Shown: piece after piece, positions 1 to 6,655 of the stretch
How the letters are laid out: each line of letters opens with the position of its first letter
Numbering within the stretch: position 1 is the stretch's first letter
Assembly: GCF_017356015.1 (NCBI RefSeq)
Contig: NZ_JAFIQV010000044.1
Location: forward strand, 1-54,897
DNA from: Azospirillum sp. SYSU D00513
GTDB taxonomy: Bacteria; Pseudomonadota; Alphaproteobacteria; Azospirillales; Azospirillaceae
Direction: 5' to 3'
DNA length: 54,897 bases
Notes under the pieces: generated by a model
Database searches by the model: none
Told to the model about the DNA's origin: nothing
Seen by the model: the letters and a program-made list of their open reading frames with translations, nothing else
Program-made: the position numbers and the translations under genes

Positions 1-12
1 CCTCAATCCTTC

Positions 13-88
13 GAACCGCCCGGTGCGGACCCGCATGCCGGGTGGTGTGGGAGGGGTGCGGTCCACCAGGATCGCCCCCTATCCCGAT
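13..88 (+). mobile_element. 3' end of a group II intron (domains V and VI)
   Basis: Positions 13-48 fold as a domain V-like hairpin: ACCGCCCGG pairs with CCGGGTGGT, an inner TGCG pairs with CGCA, and the loop is short. Positions 48-88 fold as a domain VI-like stem, GGGAGGGG against CCCC..TATCCC, leaving an unpaired A at 81 about 7 nt before the likely 3' splice site. That is where the branch-point adenosine sits in group II introns. The intron-encoded reverse transcriptase would lie to the left, outside the window. The family assignment rests on secondary structure and resemblance to known proteobacterial intron ends; the exact 3' boundary (about 88) is estimated. Confidence 0.6.
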
Positions 89-131
89 CAACGAGGTATG
101 GGAGGATTTCCGAAGCCTTTCCGTGCCTCGG

Positions 132-156
132 CTTTCCGGCAAGCGCCTGCCGAAAG
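132..156 (-). terminator. hairpin downstream of vapC
   Basis: CTTTCCGGCA (132-141) pairs with TGCCGAAAG (148-156) with one bulged base. It begins 10 nt after the vapC stop on the minus strand, so it probably ends the vapBC transcript. There is no long T run. Confidence 0.35.
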
Positions 157-165
157 AACATTTAG

Positions 166-555
166 CTAAAGCACGCGCAGACCGAGATGCTGGCGCATAG
201 GCTCGAAATCCCGGTCGTTGTGCAACAGCGCATATCCGCCTTCGACACAGAAGGTGCCGATGATCATGTCGATGGTTTTGCGGACCGTTATGCCCTTCGC
301 GCGCAGGGCGCGATAGTTGGCGGCGACCTTCGGCGTGACCTCCGGCGACAGCATTGCTTCCACTGCATGAGCCCGCAATGCCTGCTCGACGCGCCCCGCT
401 TCCGCGTCGTTGCGCACGCCTTGCAGGACCTCCAGCAGCACGATGTCGCCCACTAGGATCAAGCCGCGCCCTAGGAGCGCCTTTAATTTCCTGACCTGCG
501 CCGTGTCCGCACCACGGAAGAAATCCACCCAGACGGTGGTGTCTACCACGATCAC
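166..555 (-). CDS. vapC: VapC family PIN-domain toxin (endoribonuclease)
   Basis: A 129-residue PIN-domain protein, the usual VapC size. The N-terminal strand carries the first metal-binding acidic residue (VIVVDTTVWVDFF), followed by a conserved Glu (LLEVLQG). The C-terminal half has TIDMIIGTFC and HNDRDFEPM, which supply the remaining acidic residues of the Mg-binding site. The start chosen is the GTG at 555, whose GTGA overlaps the stop of the antitoxin gene; a longer frame upstream only translates antitoxin DNA. In known VapBC pairs the toxin cleaves tRNA or rRNA and is blocked by VapB. The RNA target here cannot be told from sequence. Confidence 0.9.
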   Translation of the reverse strand: MIVVDTTVWVDFFRGADTAQVRKLKALLGRGLILVGDIVLLEVLQGVRNDAEAGRVEQALRAHAVEAMLSPEVTPKVAANYRALRAKGITVRKTIDMIIGTFCVEGGYALLHNDRDFEPMRQHLGLRVL

Positions 556-758
556 GCGGCGTCCCCACGGCCTTGACGACTTTCTTCTAGATCGCCCTCC
601 CAATCGACGGTGCCATAGAGCGTCAAAGTGCGCTCCTCCTGTTTCAGGCGGATCAGGCGGCGAAGCGCTTCCTCGACGACGGCCTTCTTGGTGTTCAGTC
701 CAGTTGTCGCCATCGCTTCAGCAATCAGAGCATCGTCGATCTCGATGTTGGTGCGCAC
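552..758 (-). CDS. vapB: VapB family antitoxin
   Basis: A 68-residue protein with the ribbon-helix-helix start typical of this antitoxin class (MRTNIEIDDALIAEAM, then TKKAVVEEALRRLI). The charged and Trp-containing tail (YGTVDWEGDLEE) would thread into the toxin active site. It lies directly upstream of the PIN toxin with a 4-base stop/start overlap, so the two are translationally coupled. It probably binds the palindrome just upstream of its own start and represses the operon together with the toxin. Confidence 0.9.
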   Translation of the reverse strand: MRTNIEIDDALIAEAMATTGLNTKKAVVEEALRRLIRLKQEERTLTLYGTVDWEGDLEESRQGRGDAA

Positions 759-769
759 GCCGCCCTCCG

Positions 770-797
770 TGTGTATAGATAAACCAGTTTATACACA
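770..797 (-). promoter_or_regulatory. vapBC operator palindrome
   Basis: TGTGTATA (770-777) and TATACACA (790-797) form a perfect 8-bp inverted repeat with a 12-nt spacer. A second palindrome, ATAAAC-CA-GTTTAT (779-792), is nested with a different centre. The site starts 12 nt upstream of the vapB ATG, where type II antitoxins normally autoregulate, and its AT-richness stands out from the surrounding DNA. Confidence 0.65.
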
Positions 798-877
798 TGG
801 GGCGCTGGAGGGAAGGAGCGTCTTCATGCAAGGGGCTGGTGCTTCGGCACCGCCCCTTGCCTTGTTTAATCCCGGCG

Positions 878-1390
878 TCAGCTCAGCCGGACGGTGCCGA
901 CGTCGCCGGCCTTGGGCGGCTCGCCGGTCACCGCCGCCTTCACATAGCCGTAGGCGTGCACCAGCACGCTGCTCGGGCTGTCCCAATACTGGGCGATTTT
1001 GACCTCGACCTTCAGCAGCGCCAGCTCGGGGTCGTCCAGCCCGTCGGGGAACCAGGTGCGGAGCGGTTCGCTCCACAGCGCCTGCGCCTTCTGCTTGTCG
1101 CGCAGGATCTCCCCGGTGCCGGACAGCGAGACGTAGTTCTGCTTGGACGGGTGCGCGTAGGACAGGTTCACCTCGTGCCGCTTGTTCACCTCGGCCACCT
1201 TGGCCGAGTGCAGCTTGGTGAAGAACCAGAGCGTGCCTTCGAAATCCTGGCTGCGCAGCGTCGCCATCGGGCGCGAATGCAGCGTGCCGTCCTCATGGAC
1301 GGTCGTCAGCATCGCGAACTCGCAGCTCTTCATCAGCTCCCAGACCTTGCGAAGCTCCTCGGACTGGTCATGCCCCTTGCTGGACGTCAT
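878..1390 (-). CDS. general stress protein 26-like, pyridoxamine 5'-phosphate oxidase fold
   Basis: A 170-residue protein of the PNPOx-like split-barrel family. Typical signatures are the early FAMLTTVHEDGTLHSRPM strand pair, LWFFTKLHSAKV, and VNLSYAHPSKQNYVSLSG. The C-terminal QYWDSPSS is common in the 'general stress protein 26' group. Such proteins bind FMN, F420 or haem-type cofactors in the cytoplasm, and the substrate is generally unknown. The ATG at 1390 is chosen over upstream in-frame codons because it has a GGAAGAG Shine-Dalgarno sequence and begins at the conserved family start. It is divergent from the binding-protein gene at 1600. Confidence 0.85.
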   Translation of the reverse strand: MTSSKGHDQSEELRKVWELMKSCEFAMLTTVHEDGTLHSRPMATLRSQDFEGTLWFFTKLHSAKVAEVNKRHEVNLSYAHPSKQNYVSLSGTGEILRDKQKAQALWSEPLRTWFPDGLDDPELALLKVEVKIAQYWDSPSSVLVHAYGYVKAAVTGEPPKAGDVGTVRLS

Positions 1391-1416
1391 GGCTCTCTTC
1401 CCGTTCGTTGACTCGA

Positions 1417-1440
1417 AACCCCGACAACAAGGCCGGGGTT
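1417..1440. promoter_or_regulatory. inverted repeat in a divergent intergenic region
   Basis: AACCCCG (1417-1423) and CGGGGTT (1434-1440) form a perfect 7-bp inverted repeat with a 10-nt spacer. It lies between the divergent genes at 1390 and 1600 and could be an operator or a leader hairpin. Confidence 0.3.
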
Positions 1441-1599
1441 GAGGCGTTCCGGCCGCGGCTCCGGCGGTGGCGCATGCCTGCCCGCACCGGCCTTTCGGGG
1501 AAGTCCACCCGGCCATTCCTCCAAGTTGCGGAACCCTCGGGCGCGGCCTTACGCTTGGGCGTGGCGAAAGCCGAACAAAAAAGAATTTGGGGAGGAAAC

Positions 1600-2811
1600 A
1601 TGATGAAGCGGGCAATGCTCGCGGGGGTGGCCTCGCTTGCCCTGATCTCCGGGACCGCCGGCGCGCAGGAGGTCTCCGACGGCGTCGTGAAGATCGGCAT
1701 CCTGAACGACCAGTCCGGCGTCTACGCGGAGTTCGGCGGGCGCTCCTCCTACGAGGCCGCACGGATGGCCGTGGAGGATTTCGGCGGAACGGTTCTGGGC
1801 AAGCCGGTCGAGGTCATCACCGCCGACCACCAGAACAAGGCGGACATCGCCTCGGTCGTCGCGCGGCAATGGTACGACGTGGACAGGGTCGACACGATCA
1901 TGGAGCTGACCACCTCTTCGGTGGCGCTCGCCGTGCAGGCCGTGTCGAAGGAAAAGAAGAAGATCGACATCGTCACGGGTGCGGCGACCGCCGAGCTGAC
2001 CGGCGCGCAATGCTCCCCCTATGGCTTCCACTGGGCCTACGACACGCGGGCGCTGGCGGTCGGCACGGGCGGCGCCATGGTGAAGCAGGGCGGCGGCACC
2101 TGGTACTTCCTGACCGCCGACTACGCCTTCGGCCATTCGCTGGAGGCGGAAACCTCGCGCTACGTGAAGTCGCAGGGCGGCCAGGTGGTCGGCTCCGTCC
2201 GCCACCCGCTCAGCAACTCCGACTATTCCTCCTTCCTGCTGCAGGCGCAGGGATCGAAGGCGAAGGTCATCGGGCTCGCCAACGCCGGCCTCGACACCTC
2301 GAACGCCATCAAGCAGGCGTCGGAGTTCGGCATCGTCCAGGGCGGGCAGAAGCTGGCGGCCCTCCTCTTCACGCTGGCCGAGGTGCATGGGCTGGGGCTG
2401 GAGGCGGCGCAGGGGCTGGTGCTGACGGAAGGCTGGTACTGGGACCAGAACGACAAGACCCGCGCCTTCGCCGACCGCTTCATGAAGCGGACGAACAAGA
2501 TGCCGAACATGATCCATGTCGGCACCTATTCGGCGGTCCTGCAATATCTGAAGGCGGTCAAGCAGGCCGGCACCGACGCCACCGAACCCGTCGCCAAGGC
2601 CCTGCACGAAATGCCGGTCCAGGACGTCTTCGCGGAGAACGGCAAGGTCCTGCCGAACGGCCGCATGGTCCACGACATGTACCTGTTCGAGGTGAAGGCG
2701 CCCTCGGAAAGCAAGCAGCCCTGGGACTACTACAAGCAGCTCGCGACCATCCCCGGCGACCAGGCCTACGCCAAGGCGGAGGAATCCGGCTGCCCGCTGG
2801 TCAAGAAATAG
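1600..2811 (+). CDS. branched-chain amino acid-type ABC transporter substrate-binding protein
   Basis: A 403-residue periplasmic binding protein of the LivJ/LivK (Peripla_BP_6) family. It begins with a Sec signal peptide (MMKRAMLAGVASLALISGTAGA, cleavage before QEV). The mature start VKIGILNDQSGVYAEFGG is the usual first strand and ligand loop of this family. The ATG at 1600 has a strong GGGGAGGAAAC ribosome site; upstream in-frame codons belong to the leader. No permease or ATPase gene is adjacent, so it either serves a transporter encoded elsewhere or has a sensory role. The ligand is unknown; relatives bind amino acids, amides or aromatic acids. Confidence 0.9.
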   Translation: MMKRAMLAGVASLALISGTAGAQEVSDGVVKIGILNDQSGVYAEFGGRSSYEAARMAVEDFGGTVLGKPVEVITADHQNKADIASVVARQWYDVDRVDTIMELTTSSVALAVQAVSKEKKKIDIVTGAATAELTGAQCSPYGFHWAYDTRALAVGTGGAMVKQGGGTWYFLTADYAFGHSLEAETSRYVKSQGGQVVGSVRHPLSNSDYSSFLLQAQGSKAKVIGLANAGLDTSNAIKQASEFGIVQGGQKLAALLFTLAEVHGLGLEAAQGLVLTEGWYWDQNDKTRAFADRFMKRTNKMPNMIHVGTYSAVLQYLKAVKQAGTDATEPVAKALHEMPVQDVFAENGKVLPNGRMVHDMYLFEVKAPSESKQPWDYYKQLATIPGDQAYAKAEESGCPLVKK

Positions 2812-2854
2812 CGGTGAAGGCGTAGCGGCCGCGGGAAAGCCTGGCCGGAAAGGC

Positions 2855-2880
2855 GGGGAGGGGCGGCGGTGCCCCTCCTC
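2855..2880 (+). terminator. stem-loop after the binding-protein gene
   Basis: GGGGAGGGGC (2855-2864) pairs with GCCCCTCCTC (2871-2880) over 10 bp with one G-T pair and a 6-nt loop, about 44 nt after the stop codon. No T run follows. Confidence 0.5.
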
Positions 2881-3000
2881 CAGTATTCAGCTCAGCCATC
2901 AATCAGCTCGATGCCCTTGGACATTCATGACATGGCGCCGGATGGCATGGCCTGCCGGAGCGCTGCCCGCATCGAAATCCTGTGCCGGCATCTGTGTGTC

Positions 3001-3474
3001 TCAGGTCTCGGTAAAGAGCAGTGACAGCCCATTCATGCAATAGCGCTTTCCCGTCGGCGGCGGCCCGTCGCCGAATAGGTGACCGAAGTGACCTCCGCAC
3101 CGCGCGCAATGGATCTCTGTCCGGGTCAGGAGCAGGAAAGCTCGGTCTTCCGACATTCCAACAGCATTGGGAAGAGCCTCCGTAAAACTTGGCCATCCCG
3201 TTCCGCTGTCGTACTTGGATTCGGACGAGAACGCCGCCTTTCGGCATCCGGCGCACCGATACAGGCCTTTGCGTTTCTCTCCGTTGAGGGGGCTTGACCC
3301 AGCGGCTTCGGTGCCGTGTCGACGCAGGATCGCATAGCGCTCTGGCGGGAGCAGGCGCCGCCATTCTTCCTCGGTCAAGGAAACTTCAAAAGCGGCGCTG
3401 TGTGCCGCTCGAAAGGGAGCGGACATCACCGCGACGGCAACGCCACCAAGCAACAGTGATCGCCGACTCACCAT
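3001..3474 (-). CDS. msrB: Tat-exported peptide-methionine (R)-S-oxide reductase MsrB
   Basis: A 157-residue MsrB. It reduces methionine-R-sulfoxide in proteins. Two zinc-binding CxxC pairs are visible (YRCAGC and HCARCGGHFGHLF), with SKYDSGTGWPSF between them, the family's substrate-site signature. The catalytic Cys is in RYCMNG near the C-terminus; most relatives have RYCINS. The N-terminus SRRSLLLGG followed by a hydrophobic run is a twin-arginine signal, so the enzyme should act in the periplasm. The ATG at 3474 is chosen because it places the Tat motif at the N-terminus; a longer frame runs into repeat DNA. It lies next to a sigma factor/fasciclin island. Confidence 0.92.
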   Translation of the reverse strand: MVSRRSLLLGGVAVAVMSAPFRAAHSAAFEVSLTEEEWRRLLPPERYAILRRHGTEAAGSSPLNGEKRKGLYRCAGCRKAAFSSESKYDSGTGWPSFTEALPNAVGMSEDRAFLLLTRTEIHCARCGGHFGHLFGDGPPPTGKRYCMNGLSLLFTET

Positions 3475-3499
3475 GATAAATCCCCCGGCCAAGAGTGAA

Positions 3500-3522
3500 C
3501 CAGGGGACATGCTGTCCCCTGG
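3500..3522. promoter_or_regulatory. perfect 10-bp inverted repeat upstream of msrB
   Basis: CCAGGGGACA (3500-3509) and TGTCCCCTGG (3513-3522) are perfect inverted arms around a 3-nt loop, 26 nt upstream of the msrB start. It could be an operator, a 5' leader hairpin, or the terminator of something reading in from the right. It is not part of the dispersed repeat that begins at 3536, because the second copy of that repeat lacks it. Confidence 0.4.
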
Positions 3523-3535
3523 CGCCCAACCCCTT

Positions 3536-3662
3536 ATACGATTTTCATGAAGTCCTGACCTGTGGTCAGGACTTCCGCGCCACGACTTCCGCACCAGGGG
3601 GCGCGGGGCCGCAGTCGCGACCCTATACCGGGTTCGGAGGTCGGAATTTTCCGAACCCGGTA
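3536..3662 (+). repeat. multi-hairpin dispersed repeat, copy 1
   Basis: About 127 nt, shared in the same orientation with 7342-7453. It holds a perfect hairpin AAGTCCTGACC/GGTCAGGACTT (3550-3574, loop TGT), a GC-rich middle hairpin with one mismatch (GGGCCGC/GCGACCC), and a long terminal hairpin TACCGGGTTCGGA/TCCGAACCCGGTA (3626-3662). Compared with copy 2 it has an extra stretch of about 14 nt near 3584-3597. Its right end abuts the stop codon of the fasciclin gene, so it can also serve as that gene's terminator. Confidence 0.85.
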
Positions 3663-4268
3663 TCACTTAGGCATGAGCACGCTGTCGAGGACATGAATGA
3701 CGCCATTCGACTGGTGGACATCATAGGTGGTGATGTCGGCCGTGCCACCCTTGCCATCGCGAATGATGATGTTGTTGGGTCCGTTCATCAGCGCCGTGAG
3801 CGTGTCGCCGCTGGCCGTCTTCAGCGTGGCCTGTCCGTTTCCGGCCTTGACCTGCTGCTTCAGAGCAGCCGCATCAAGACGCCCTGGGACGACATGGTAG
3901 GTTAGGATCTTCGTCAGAACCGTCTTGTTCTCGGGCTTGACCAGGTCGTCGACGGTGCCGGCAGGCAGGGCGTTGAAGGCGGAATTGGTTGGGGCGAAGA
4001 CGGTGAAGGGTCCTGTGCCTTGCAGCGTGTCCACCAGCCCGGCCGCCTTGACCGCCGCGACAAGCGTGGTGTGGTCGGCCGAGTTCACCGCATTGTTCAC
4101 GATCGTCTTGCTCGGCAGCATCGGCTGGCCGCCGACCATGACGGAGTCCATCATCGTCGCCGATTGACTTTCCCTGTCCTTGGTCGCGGCCGAGGCGGTC
4201 GCCGCCAGCCCCAAGCCGAGACTCACGATGGCGACTGACGCGAAGGCGGAGCGAAAAGCGTTGCGCAT
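3663..4268 (-). CDS. secreted fasciclin (FAS1) domain protein
   Basis: A 201-residue protein with a Sec signal peptide (AFASVAIVSLGLGLAATASA) and one FAS1 domain from about residue 55. The FAS1 hallmarks are TLVAAVKAAGLVDTL, GPFTVFAPTNSAFNALP, LTKILTYHVVPG and the final NGVIHVLDSVLMP (H2 motif). There is no lipobox Cys, so it is soluble in the periplasm or outside, unlike its paralogue at 5949 (about 80% identical over the domain). FAS1 domains mediate adhesion or protein-protein contacts. It has its own ECF-type promoter motif (4319-4346) and a GGGAGGAAC ribosome site. Confidence 0.93.
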   Translation of the reverse strand: MRNAFRSAFASVAIVSLGLGLAATASAATKDRESQSATMMDSVMVGGQPMLPSKTIVNNAVNSADHTTLVAAVKAAGLVDTLQGTGPFTVFAPTNSAFNALPAGTVDDLVKPENKTVLTKILTYHVVPGRLDAAALKQQVKAGNGQATLKTASGDTLTALMNGPNNIIIRDGKGGTADITTYDVHQSNGVIHVLDSVLMPK

Positions 4269-4318
4269 GGTGTGTTCCTCCCGGAAAAGACTGCGCTCTG
4301 GTGCACAGCTGTCCGGGT

Positions 4319-4346
4319 TACGGAGACGCTCTCGGGAACAGATGCA
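4319..4346 (-). promoter_or_regulatory. candidate ECF sigma promoter for the fasciclin gene at 4268
   Basis: On the minus strand: TGCATCTGTT, 14 nt, CGTA. The CGTA ends 50 nt before the ATG. The same two boxes at the same spacing lie upstream of the second fasciclin gene and of the sigma factor gene, which supports a shared promoter read by the local sigma factor. Confidence 0.65.
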
Positions 4347-4388
4347 GGAGGAAAAAATATTCCGGACGGTCCCGGTCGGACCTGTGCG

Positions 4389-5081
4389 TCAGAGCGCCTC
4401 GACCAGGGTCCCGGTGTAGACCACCGGCCCGGTCGGCAGTCCGGTTGGCGACCCCGTCTCCGGTTCGACGCTGATTGCCAAGGTGACGCCCGGGCGAAGC
4501 AGCTCCGCTGGGACACGGGCGAGCGGCACTTGCGTCAGCCCGCTGGCCGCGATCAGTCCCAGAGACGTCGGGTTTCCTGTTCCGGGAACAACCCACAGTT
4601 CGTAGGCCCTGTTGGGTGGCGGCGTCTGATCTCCGACCGGGGTTACCCGCACACGCTCACTTCCGGGAACGCGCACCGCGAAGGCCGGGCCGCCCGGGGC
4701 CTGGAGGACGGCCACCAAAGCCGGGCCGGATGGCGGAACCGAGCGCAGCGCCACGAAGGTGACGACCGCCGCGGCCATTGCCGTCGCCACCGCCACGGAC
4801 CTCCACAGCGCCAGGCTGGTCCAGAGGCGCTGGGCCAGCGTCACACGGGCCGGCTCCGGCGTGATCCGCGCGGCGATGCCCTTCCAAACCCCGGAGGTGG
4901 GTTCGACGGGCTGGATCGGTTCGCTGAGCGCGAGCAAGCGCCCCTCCCAGTCGGCGACAAGGCGGCGCAACTCCCCATCGCTCGCGAGAGCGGCCTCGAA
5001 CCGCACGCGCTCGGCCCCCTGCAGGGTGCCCAGCACATACTCCGCCGCCATGGCTTCCCAGCCCGCAAGGTCGTCGCTCAT
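4389..5081 (-). CDS. RskA/anti-sigma-K family anti-sigma factor
   Basis: A 230-residue anti-sigma factor. Residues 1-60 form the cytoplasmic anti-sigma domain (AAEYVLGTLQGAERVRFEAAL, then LRRLVADWEGRLLAL), of the RskA type without the HxxxCxxC zinc motif. One membrane segment (VAVATAMAAAVVTFVAL) lies at about 93-110. The periplasmic RskA-type domain follows, with RAYELWVVPGTGNPTSLGL near the end. It would hold the sigma factor at the membrane and release it on an envelope signal, probably by regulated proteolysis. Its ATG overlaps the sigma stop (ATGA), so the pair is coupled. Confidence 0.9.
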   Translation of the reverse strand: MSDDLAGWEAMAAEYVLGTLQGAERVRFEAALASDGELRRLVADWEGRLLALSEPIQPVEPTSGVWKGIAARITPEPARVTLAQRLWTSLALWRSVAVATAMAAAVVTFVALRSVPPSGPALVAVLQAPGGPAFAVRVPGSERVRVTPVGDQTPPPNRAYELWVVPGTGNPTSLGLIAASGLTQVPLARVPAELLRPGVTLAISVEPETGSPTGLPTGPVVYTGTLVEAL

Positions 5082-5767
5082 CGTTCAAGGCACCGCTTCA
5101 GGGATCCCAGGCCGCGCAGGACCCAGCTTTTGACGGTTCCGAGCGGCTGGCCGAGCCGCTCGCTGATCTCCGTGTGTGAGCACCCATCGACATAGGCCAG
5201 CAGAATGCTCGACCGGGGGCCGTCGTTCAGCTCCTGCAAACAGCGGGTGAGAGCGGCACGACTTTCACTGAAGCCAGGGGCGACGCCATCGATCAGGTGG
5301 GCTGCTTCCGCATCCATCACCTCCAGATCGGTTGCTCGGACGTGCCTTCCTTCGGCGCGGCGCAGGTCGAGGGCGCGATACCGCACAATGCCGATGATCC
5401 AGGTCCTGGGTGAGCCCAGGCTGGCATCATACCGTCCCGCGTGGTTCCAGACCTGCACAAAGGCGTCCTGCAGAGCCTCTTCGGCGAGAGAGCGGCTGCC
5501 GACCAAGCGCAGTGCAATGCCCAGCAACTGGGGCGCCAGATGCTCATAGAGCATCCTAAGCGCCGTCTGCTGGCCGGCCGCGCACAAGCGGATCAACTCG
5601 GCCAAGTCCTGGTCGGTCGAGCCGGTTGAGTGGACGGTCACGAGCCCCCGCAAGGCGTTTCGACGAAAGCAGACGGCCATAGTCCGCCGGGCTCTTGCGA
5701 TTGGCAACCCTGATTTTGATCGCCGAAACGGGATGCGCCATACACCGCACGCTTGCCGCCGTACCAT
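5078..5767 (-). CDS. ECF-type RNA polymerase sigma factor (SigK-like)
   Basis: Sigma-70 family ECF factor. Region 2 spans TALRMLYEHLAPQLLGIALRL to ALQDAFVQVWNHAGRYD and the DLRRAEGRH helix. Region 4 is RSSILLAYVDGCSHTEISERL followed by GTVKSWVLRGLGSLKRCL. The frame allows starts at ATG 5767, ATG 5680 or GTG 5641. ATG 5767 is preferred because GGAAAGGATC lies at good spacing and the promoter motif at 5814-5841 sits 47 nt upstream. It gives 229 residues with a basic N-terminal extension; GTG 5641 would give 187, the more usual size. It forms an operon with its anti-sigma factor and is divergent from a fasciclin gene. It probably transcribes itself and both fasciclin genes. Confidence 0.88.
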   Translation of the reverse strand: MVRRQACGVWRIPFRRSKSGLPIARARRTMAVCFRRNALRGLVTVHSTGSTDQDLAELIRLCAAGQQTALRMLYEHLAPQLLGIALRLVGSRSLAEEALQDAFVQVWNHAGRYDASLGSPRTWIIGIVRYRALDLRRAEGRHVRATDLEVMDAEAAHLIDGVAPGFSESRAALTRCLQELNDGPRSSILLAYVDGCSHTEISERLGQPLGTVKSWVLRGLGSLKRCLER

Positions 5768-5813
5768 GGCTTGATCCTTTCCGGTCCGCGAACGTCCCGC
5801 TCCGCAACAGGAC

Positions 5814-5841
5814 TACGGTCAAGCGGCTTCGAACGGATGCA
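5814..5841 (-). promoter_or_regulatory. candidate autoregulatory ECF promoter of the sigma/anti-sigma operon
   Basis: On the minus strand: TGCATCCGTT, 14 nt, CGTA. This is one base different in the upstream box from the two fasciclin promoters, with identical spacing. It ends 47 nt before the ATG at 5767, as expected for an autoregulated ECF sigma gene. Confidence 0.6.
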
Positions 5842-5863
5842 GGCAAAAAAAGCGTCGAAGGGG

Positions 5864-5891
5864 TGCATCTGTTTGCCCATCGCACGGCGTA
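5864..5891 (+). promoter_or_regulatory. candidate ECF sigma promoter for the fasciclin gene at 5949
   Basis: TGCATCTGTT (5864-5873), 14 nt, CGTA (5888-5891), ending 57 nt before the start codon. It matches the promoter of the other fasciclin gene exactly in both boxes and in spacing. Confidence 0.65.
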
Positions 5892-5948
5892 GGGGGGATA
5901 CGCGGCGGCTGATGCCGTGGCTTAGCACCACACCAAAGGGGAAGCGCC

Positions 5949-6557
5949 ATGACGAGTTTCACGAAGGTTCTGTTGCCGGTTGTTGCCGCGGCATTGCTGG
6001 CGGCCTGCGCTCAGCAGGACACGATGCCCGCAAGCTCGTCCGGGAGCATGACCTCCTCCACGGCGATGACCGACAGCGCGGTTCTGGTCGGCGGGCAGCC
6101 GATGCTGCCGACCAGGACCATCGTCGGCAACGCCGTGAACTCCGCCGATCACACCACCCTCGTCGCCGCGGTCAAGGCGGCCGGCCTGGCCGACACGTTG
6201 CAGGGCACCGGTCCCTTCACCGTCTTCGCCCCGACCAACGCGGCATTCGACGAGCTGCCCCGGGGCACGGTGGACACCCTGGTCAAGCCGGCGAACAAGG
6301 CAGCCCTGACGAAGATCCTGACCTACCATGTTGTCCCGGGACGCCTGGACGCTGCCGCTCTGAAGCAGCAGATCCGGGCGGGCAACGGACAGGCTGCGCT
6401 GACGACGGCCAGCGGCGGCACGCTCATGGCCAGGATGAATGGACCCACCAACATCATCATCCAGGATGCCAAGGGCGGCATGGCCGACATTGCGACCTAT
6501 GATGTCTACCAGTCCAACGGTGTCATTCACGTCGTGGACCGCGTCCTCATGCCCTGA
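5949..6557 (+). CDS. fasciclin (FAS1) domain lipoprotein
   Basis: A 202-residue paralogue of the protein at 3663-4268. The N-terminus LLPVVAAALLAACAQQD has a lipobox (LAAC), so the mature protein should be lipid-anchored through Cys. A Ser/Thr/Met-rich linker follows, then one FAS1 domain with TLVAAVKAAGLADTL, GPFTVFAPTNAAFDELP, LTKILTYHVVPG and NGVIHVVDRVLMP. The ribosome site is AAAGGGGAAG. Sequence differences from the paralogue concentrate in the signal and linker, so the two probably do the same binding job at different locations. It is transcribed away from the sigma gene from a matching promoter motif. Confidence 0.93.
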   Translation: MTSFTKVLLPVVAAALLAACAQQDTMPASSSGSMTSSTAMTDSAVLVGGQPMLPTRTIVGNAVNSADHTTLVAAVKAAGLADTLQGTGPFTVFAPTNAAFDELPRGTVDTLVKPANKAALTKILTYHVVPGRLDAAALKQQIRAGNGQAALTTASGGTLMARMNGPTNIIIQDAKGGMADIATYDVYQSNGVIHVVDRVLMP

Positions 6558-6655
6558 CCCTTCGGATCGGCCGGAATGATCGAGCCACACTGCCTGGCTC
6601 CTCAGGCCGGCCGCTTCGAGAAGCGGAAACCAGCGCATCACCAAGGATGAGGCCC

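Noticed and set aside
34..60. Possible tRNA-like fold at the left edge
   Set aside because: Stem lengths and the bulged A fit group II intron domains V-VI; no anticodon arm or CCA end is present.
1467..2825. A 452-codon plus-strand frame overlapping the binding-protein gene
   Set aside because: Shadow of the +1 frame of the substrate-binding protein; Arg/Gly-rich without a domain or signal.
2903..3364. A 153-codon frame overlapping msrB in another frame
   Set aside because: Overlaps the catalytic region of a convincing MsrB gene on the same strand and has no motif of its own.
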